The notes beneath the pieces were generated by a model. That model was not told the DNA's origin. It did no database searches and saw only the letters and a list, made by a program, of their open reading frames with translations. The position numbers and the translations under genes are program-made. From Nocardia rhamnosiphila NBRC 108938 (lineage in GTDB: Bacteria; Actinomycetota; Actinomycetes; Mycobacteriales; Mycobacteriaceae), in the NCBI RefSeq assembly GCF_000720425.1, contig NZ_JOAJ01000001.1, positions 620,001-684,000 of the forward strand: a stretch of DNA of 64,000 bases, written 5' to 3'. This document shows, in pieces, positions 60,505-64,000 of this stretch (position 1 is its first letter; the number at the start of each line of letters is the position of its first letter).

Positions 60505-63500
60505 CGGCGCCGCCGGGGCGTGCGCTCACCGCGGCACAGCGCGGCGTAACCGATGCCCTGCGCCTATGGCCGCAGCGGCGGGCGTTCGCCCTGGCCGAAT
60601 ACCTGACGGTGCGCGGACCGGTCGACCCGCACCTGTGGGCCGCCGCCGTCCGCGGCATGATCACCGATACCGAAGCACAGCGGATCCGCCTGATCCAGGC
60701 CGACTCCGGGCCGCGACAGGTCATCGACCCGGCGGACCGGGTACCGGTGACAGTGATCGACCTCTCCGAGGAACCCGCACCGGAGGAAGCGGCGCGGGCG
60801 CGTATGGAGGCCGAACTGCGGAAGCCGTGTGATCCCTACGCCGGCGTCACCGCCGCCCATCTGGTATTGATCACCGGCCCGGGGACACTGCTGTGGTACC
60901 ACCGGGCCCACCACGTGGCCCTCGACGGTTACGGTTTCGCCCAGTGCGCCCGCCGGGTCGCCGAACACTATCGGGCGCTGTGCGGCGGCCCACCGGTGCC
61001 GCCGCCCGAACGCGGGCTCGACGAGGTGATCACCGAGGATCTGGCCTATACCGAGTCGGCGCGGCACGCCGCCGACGGCGCATATTGGCGATCGGTGCTG
61101 CCGCACCGCAGCGCGCCCACCCCGTCGACCGAACCGCTGCCCCCGGCCCCCGAGCCGATGCGGACCCGGCGCGTGCTGTCGCGGTGGCGGCCACCGGCGG
61201 GCGCCCGCTACGGGGTGGGGGAGTCGATACTGGCCGCGGTGGCGATCCACCTCGGCCGCCACCTCGCCGAACGCGAGGTAGTGCTCGGTGTGCCGATGAT
61301 GAACCGGATCGGGTCGGTCGCCGCCACGGTGCCCACCATGGTGCTCAACGCGGTCGCTGTACCGGTTCGCATCGATCCGGCCGAGACCGTGGCCGAGCTG
61401 GCCGGAAAGATCGGGCAGTTTCTACGCGCCGCCCGGAGACATTCGCGATACCGGCACGAACGGCTGCGTGCCGAACTCGGGCTGATCGGCGCTGGCCGCA
61501 GCCTGCTCGGGCCGATCGTCAACATCATGCCGTTCGATTACGAATTCGGTCTGCCCGGTCTCGAGACCACGGCCCGGAACCTGAGCGCCGGTCCGGTCGA
61601 GGATCTGTCGATCAATGTGTACCTGCGCGGCGGCACTGCGGAACTGATCGTCGACGCGAACCCCGGACGCTACAGCGCGGCGCAGCTCGACGCCCACACC
61701 GACGCTGTGGTCCGGATGATCGAGGCGGCGGCGACGGGAGCGGGGCAGTCCGTCGCCGATCTCGGAATCGACTATGTGCCACTACAGTCCCCCGCGGCGA
61801 TGCTCCCGGATCATCCGCTGGAGCTGTTCGCCCGGCACGTTCGACGCGATCCGGACGCTCCGGCACTGATCGACGGCGACCACCTCGTGTCGCGCGGCGA
61901 ACTGCTGGCCGCCGCGCGGGCCCGGGCGCGCGTTCTGACCGCGCACGGCGTGGCACCCGGCGATCTGGTCGCCGTCATCCCGGGTGGCGAACCCGGCGAT
62001 ATCGTCACTGTGCTGGGTATCGCGGTCGCGGGCGCGGCACACGCCGCGCTGGATCTCACGCTTCCGGAGACCGAATTACGAGAACTGCTCACTGCGCTCG
62101 AGCCGTCGGTGCTGGTGCACGACGGCCGATTCGCCGCACTGGCGGCCGAGGTGGCGCCCGGGGTCCCCGCTGTCGTCCCGGCACCGGAAAACGCTACGCC
62201 GCAGCAGATCACCGGTGGATCACTGCCGCCCGGCGCGGGCTATGCGGTGCTCACCTCGGGCTCGACGGGCCGGCCCAAGGCCGTCAGAGTCGGCGGTGAC
62301 GCTCTGGCCGTTTTCGTCACCGACGCGGTCCTGCGCTACCGCTGGGGGCCGGGAGACCGAGTCGTGCAGTTCGGGCAACTGTATGCCGACACCAGCGTCG
62401 AGGAGATCTTCGTGACCTTGGCCGCGGGCGGCGCGCTGGTGGCCACCCGCGCCACCGACCGCAGCTCACCGGCCGCCCTGCTCGCGCTGGCCGGGCGCAC
62501 CGGCGCCACCGTCCTGGACCTGCCCACCGCGATCTGGCACGAACTGGCGGTGGCGGTGGACGCGGGCACGATCGCCGTCCCGCCGTCGGTGCGGCTCGTG
62601 GTGATCGGCGGAGAGGAGGCGTCACCGGAACTGGTATCGCGCTGGCACGCCCGCGGCGCACCGCCGCTGCACAACAGCTACGGACCGAGCGAGGCGACGA
62701 TCGTCTGCGTGAGCAGCGAACTCGTCCCGGGTTCGGTGCCACCGGTCCCGCTGGGCACACTTTTCCCCGGTATCGGTGCCGCCCTGGCGGTGGACAGGCT
62801 CGCCGCCGACCCGGACCCCCGTTGCGGGCTGCTGCAGCTCTACGGGCCGGCACTGGCCGACGGCTATCTGCCGCCGGGCGACGGCTTCCGCGAGATCACG
62901 GTCGCCGGGACCATCGTGCGGGCCTTCGGCACCGGCGACCGGGTCCGGGTACTCGACAACGGCACACTCGAATTCGTCGAGCGGGTCGACGGCACGGTGA
63001 AGGTCGGCGGACAGCGGGTCGGCGTGCGCGCGATCGAAGACCTGCTGCGCCGGGAGCCGGGGATCCGAGACGCCGTGATCACCCGGCACGGTGAGTTCGC
63101 CCTGCACGCGCTGGTCACCGTGACCACGCCCCGATCGCCGGACTGGTGCGCCGCGGTGCGGCGGCGCCTGGCCGAGCGGCTGCCGCCGGCCTGGGTTCCG
63201 GCGCGTGTGCGCGTGGTCGAGCAGCTACCGCGCACCCGCAATCTGAAAGCGGACCGGTCCGCGAGTGCCGCGGACGACCCGGCGCCGGGTGATACCGCCG
63301 CGCGGGTGCTGGCGGTATTCGCCGAAATACTGGGCCGCGACGATCTGACCGCGGCCGACGATTTCTTCGCGGCGGGCGGCACCAGTATGCAGACCATCGC
63401 CTTGGCGAACCGGCTCACTGTGGCGCTGGGAGTCCCGGTGGGGGTCGACGAGGTGCTCGCCCGGCCCACCGCGGCGGCACTGGCCGCACGGGCAGACCGG

Positions 63501-64000
63501 GGCCGGCGCGACGGCCCGGATCTCGCCGCCGAATGTGCCTGTCTGTGCGCGGATCTCGCCGCCGACGGCGCCGCCCTGCGAGTGGATCTTGCCGGTGAGC
63601 ACAGCGAGCTGCGGGTAGATACTTCCGGTGGACGTGGCGCCCCGCGGGTGTATTCCGCCGGTGAACATGCTGCCCTGCGGGCAGGCCGCACCGCCGCGCC
63701 GCTCACACCCGCAGCCGCCGGTCCGGTACTGCTGACCGGCGGAACCGGGTTCCTCGGCGCCTATCTGCTCGCGGAACTGCTGAACGCCACCGAGGACGAT
63801 GTGGTGGTGCCGGTGCGCGCCGGGGATTCCGAGCACGCCCGCCACCGGCTGCGCGCCGCGTGCACAGCTGTCGCCGCCCCGGGAATCTTCGATGCCGCGT
63901 GGGAATCGGGACGCGTGCGCGCCGTGACCACGCCGCTCGCCGAATTCGCGGCGGGCACGGCCGCGTGCCCCGCACCGAGCCGGATCGTGCACAGCGCGGC
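60501..64000 (+). CDS. scoA: NRPS, C-A-T-R module (ScoA-like), truncated by window end
   Basis: The frame stays open from GTG 60501 to the last base (1166 residues visible). The condensation domain (~1-430) has HHVALDG at 137-143. The adenylation domain (~450-900) has LTSGSTGRPKAV near 585, NSYGPSEATI, GTGDRVRVLDNGTLEF and RTRNLKADR with the A10 lysine. The thiolation domain carries S962 in FFAAGGTSMQ. After a repetitive linker the thioester reductase begins with TGGTGFLGAYL (1079 on). The known homologues condense two isonitrile acyl chains onto a diamino acid (lysine or ornithine) and release it reductively. One module is seen here, as in Streptomyces ScoA; the M. tuberculosis Nrp has two. 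Confidence 0.93.
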   Translation, partial: MTAPPGRALTAAQRGVTDALRLWPQRRAFALAEYLTVRGPVDPHLWAAAVRGMITDTEAQRIRLIQADSGPRQVIDPADRVPVTVIDLSEEPAPEEAARARMEAELRKPCDPYAGVTAAHLVLITGPGTLLWYHRAHHVALDGYGFAQCARRVAEHYRALCGGPPVPPPERGLDEVITEDLAYTESARHAADGAYWRSVLPHRSAPTPSTEPLPPAPEPMRTRRVLSRWRPPAGARYGVGESILAAVAIHLGRHLAEREVVLGVPMMNRIGSVAATVPTMVLNAVAVPVRIDPAETVAELAGKIGQFLRAARRHSRYRHERLRAELGLIGAGRSLLGPIVNIMPFDYEFGLPGLETTARNLSAGPVEDLSINVYLRGGTAELIVDANPGRYSAAQLDAHTDAVVRMIEAAATGAGQSVADLGIDYVPLQSPAAMLPDHPLELFARHVRRDPDAPALIDGDHLVSRGELLAAARARARVLTAHGVAPGDLVAVIPGGEPGDIVTVLGIAVAGAAHAALDLTLPETELRELLTALEPSVLVHDGRFAALAAEVAPGVPAVVPAPENATPQQITGGSLPPGAGYAVLTSGSTGRPKAVRVGGDALAVFVTDAVLRYRWGPGDRVVQFGQLYADTSVEEIFVTLAAGGALVATRATDRSSPAALLALAGRTGATVLDLPTAIWHELAVAVDAGTIAVPPSVRLVVIGGEEASPELVSRWHARGAPPLHNSYGPSEATIVCVSSELVPGSVPPVPLGTLFPGIGAALAVDRLAADPDPRCGLLQLYGPALADGYLPPGDGFREITVAGTIVRAFGTGDRVRVLDNGTLEFVERVDGTVKVGGQRVGVRAIEDLLRREPGIRDAVITRHGEFALHALVTVTTPRSPDWCAAVRRRLAERLPPAWVPARVRVVEQLPRTRNLKADRSASAADDPAPGDTAARVLAVFAEILGRDDLTAADDFFAAGGTSMQTIALANRLTVALGVPVGVDEVLARPTAAALAARADRGRRDGPDLAAECACLCADLAADGAALRVDLAGEHSELRVDTSGGRGAPRVYSAGEHAALRAGRTAAPLTPAAAGPVLLTGGTGFLGAYLLAELLNATEDDVVVPVRAGDSEHARHRLRAACTAVAAPGIFDAAWESGRVRAVTTPLAEFAAGTAACPAPSRIVHSA
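63516..63680 (+). repeat. Five 33-bp (11-residue) repeats in the NRPS T-R linker
   Basis: Five consecutive 33-bp units encode variants of VDLAGEHSELR: PDLAAECACLC, ADLAADGAALR, VDLAGEHSELR, VDTSGGRGAPR and VYSAGEHAALR. They lie between the thiolation domain and the reductase domain. The in-frame period and decay from unit to unit point to expansion by slippage of a flexible linker. Confidence 0.7.

Noticed and set aside
60893..62299. 468-codon plus-strand frame within the NRPS region
   Set aside because: It is Arg/Pro-rich without motifs. The frame from 60501 carries HHxxxDG, the A-domain core motifs, the GGTS carrier serine and the reductase motif, and stays open to the window end.
1..64000. 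CRISPR arrays, tRNA or rRNA genes, intact transposases, integrases
   Set aside because: Looked for regular spacer-repeat patterns, tRNA-like cloverleaf ends and transposase or recombinase motifs; none was convincing. The palindromes at 40-42.7 kb are irregularly spaced and too few for a CRISPR array.

Overview
The window looks like chromosome from a high-GC mycolic-acid actinomycete, most likely Nocardia or a close relative. Signs are GTG/ATG starts with 4-bp ATGA/GTGA stop-start overlaps, an F420-type LLM oxidoreductase, a mycofactocin-coupled SDR, a SigC-type ECF sigma factor and an isonitrile lipopeptide cluster of the kind known from Mycobacterium and Streptomyces. This assignment is inferred from gene content only.

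Region 1 (1-30200) is a catabolic island. It holds a molybdopterin oxidoreductase with an FprA-like reductase, several SDRs, two aldehyde dehydrogenases, three enoyl-CoA hydratases, an acyl-CoA dehydrogenase, two thiolase-like proteins with a DUF35 partner, a tandem CaiB/BaiF CoA-transferase, an acyl-CoA ligase, an alpha-only Rieske oxygenase, a phthalate-dioxygenase-type reductase and two TetR regulators. Together these suggest oxidation, CoA activation and beta-oxidation-like breakdown of an alicyclic, terpenoid or steroid-like compound; the substrate cannot be read from sequence. A 17-bp inverted repeat, approximately ANCTAA-N5-TTAGNT, recurs in front of most of these operons and once more before a thiolase at 47.4 kb. 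It probably marks one TetR regulon.

Region 2 (30200-45400) is an accessory zone. It carries hypothetical and membrane proteins, a YdcF-like protein, small regulator/enzyme pairs (TetR/hydrolase, HxlR/SDR twice, AraC/hydrolase) and a DUF1963 protein. It also holds gene remnants (a murF fragment, a DUF6461-like fragment, a TPR/Sel1 fragment, an unidentified frameshifted reading frame) and a family of short palindromic repeats around ATCGCTGGTCGGCGAT.

Region 3 (45400-51230) has an SDR plus thiolase operon under the same operator, then a divergent galactarate/talarate module: an MFS sugar-acid transporter and a mandelate-racemase-superfamily dehydratase.

Region 4 (51300-64000, running off the end) is the most notable. 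On the minus strand lie a small membrane protein, a SigC-like sigma factor and a membrane-anchored DsbA-like protein. On the plus strand lie a complete Fec-type metallophore ABC importer (lipoprotein, permease, ATPase) and then scoE-scoD-scoC-scoB-scoA. These last five match the diisonitrile lipopeptide (chalkophore) pathway: isonitrile-forming iron oxygenase, FcoT-type thioesterase, acyl ligase, ACP and a C-A-T-R NRPS. In M. tuberculosis SigC controls the equivalent copper-scavenging cluster. Here sigC, a candidate uptake system and the biosynthetic genes are physically together, so this looks like a self-contained copper acquisition locus. No tRNA, rRNA, CRISPR array or intact transposase was seen.
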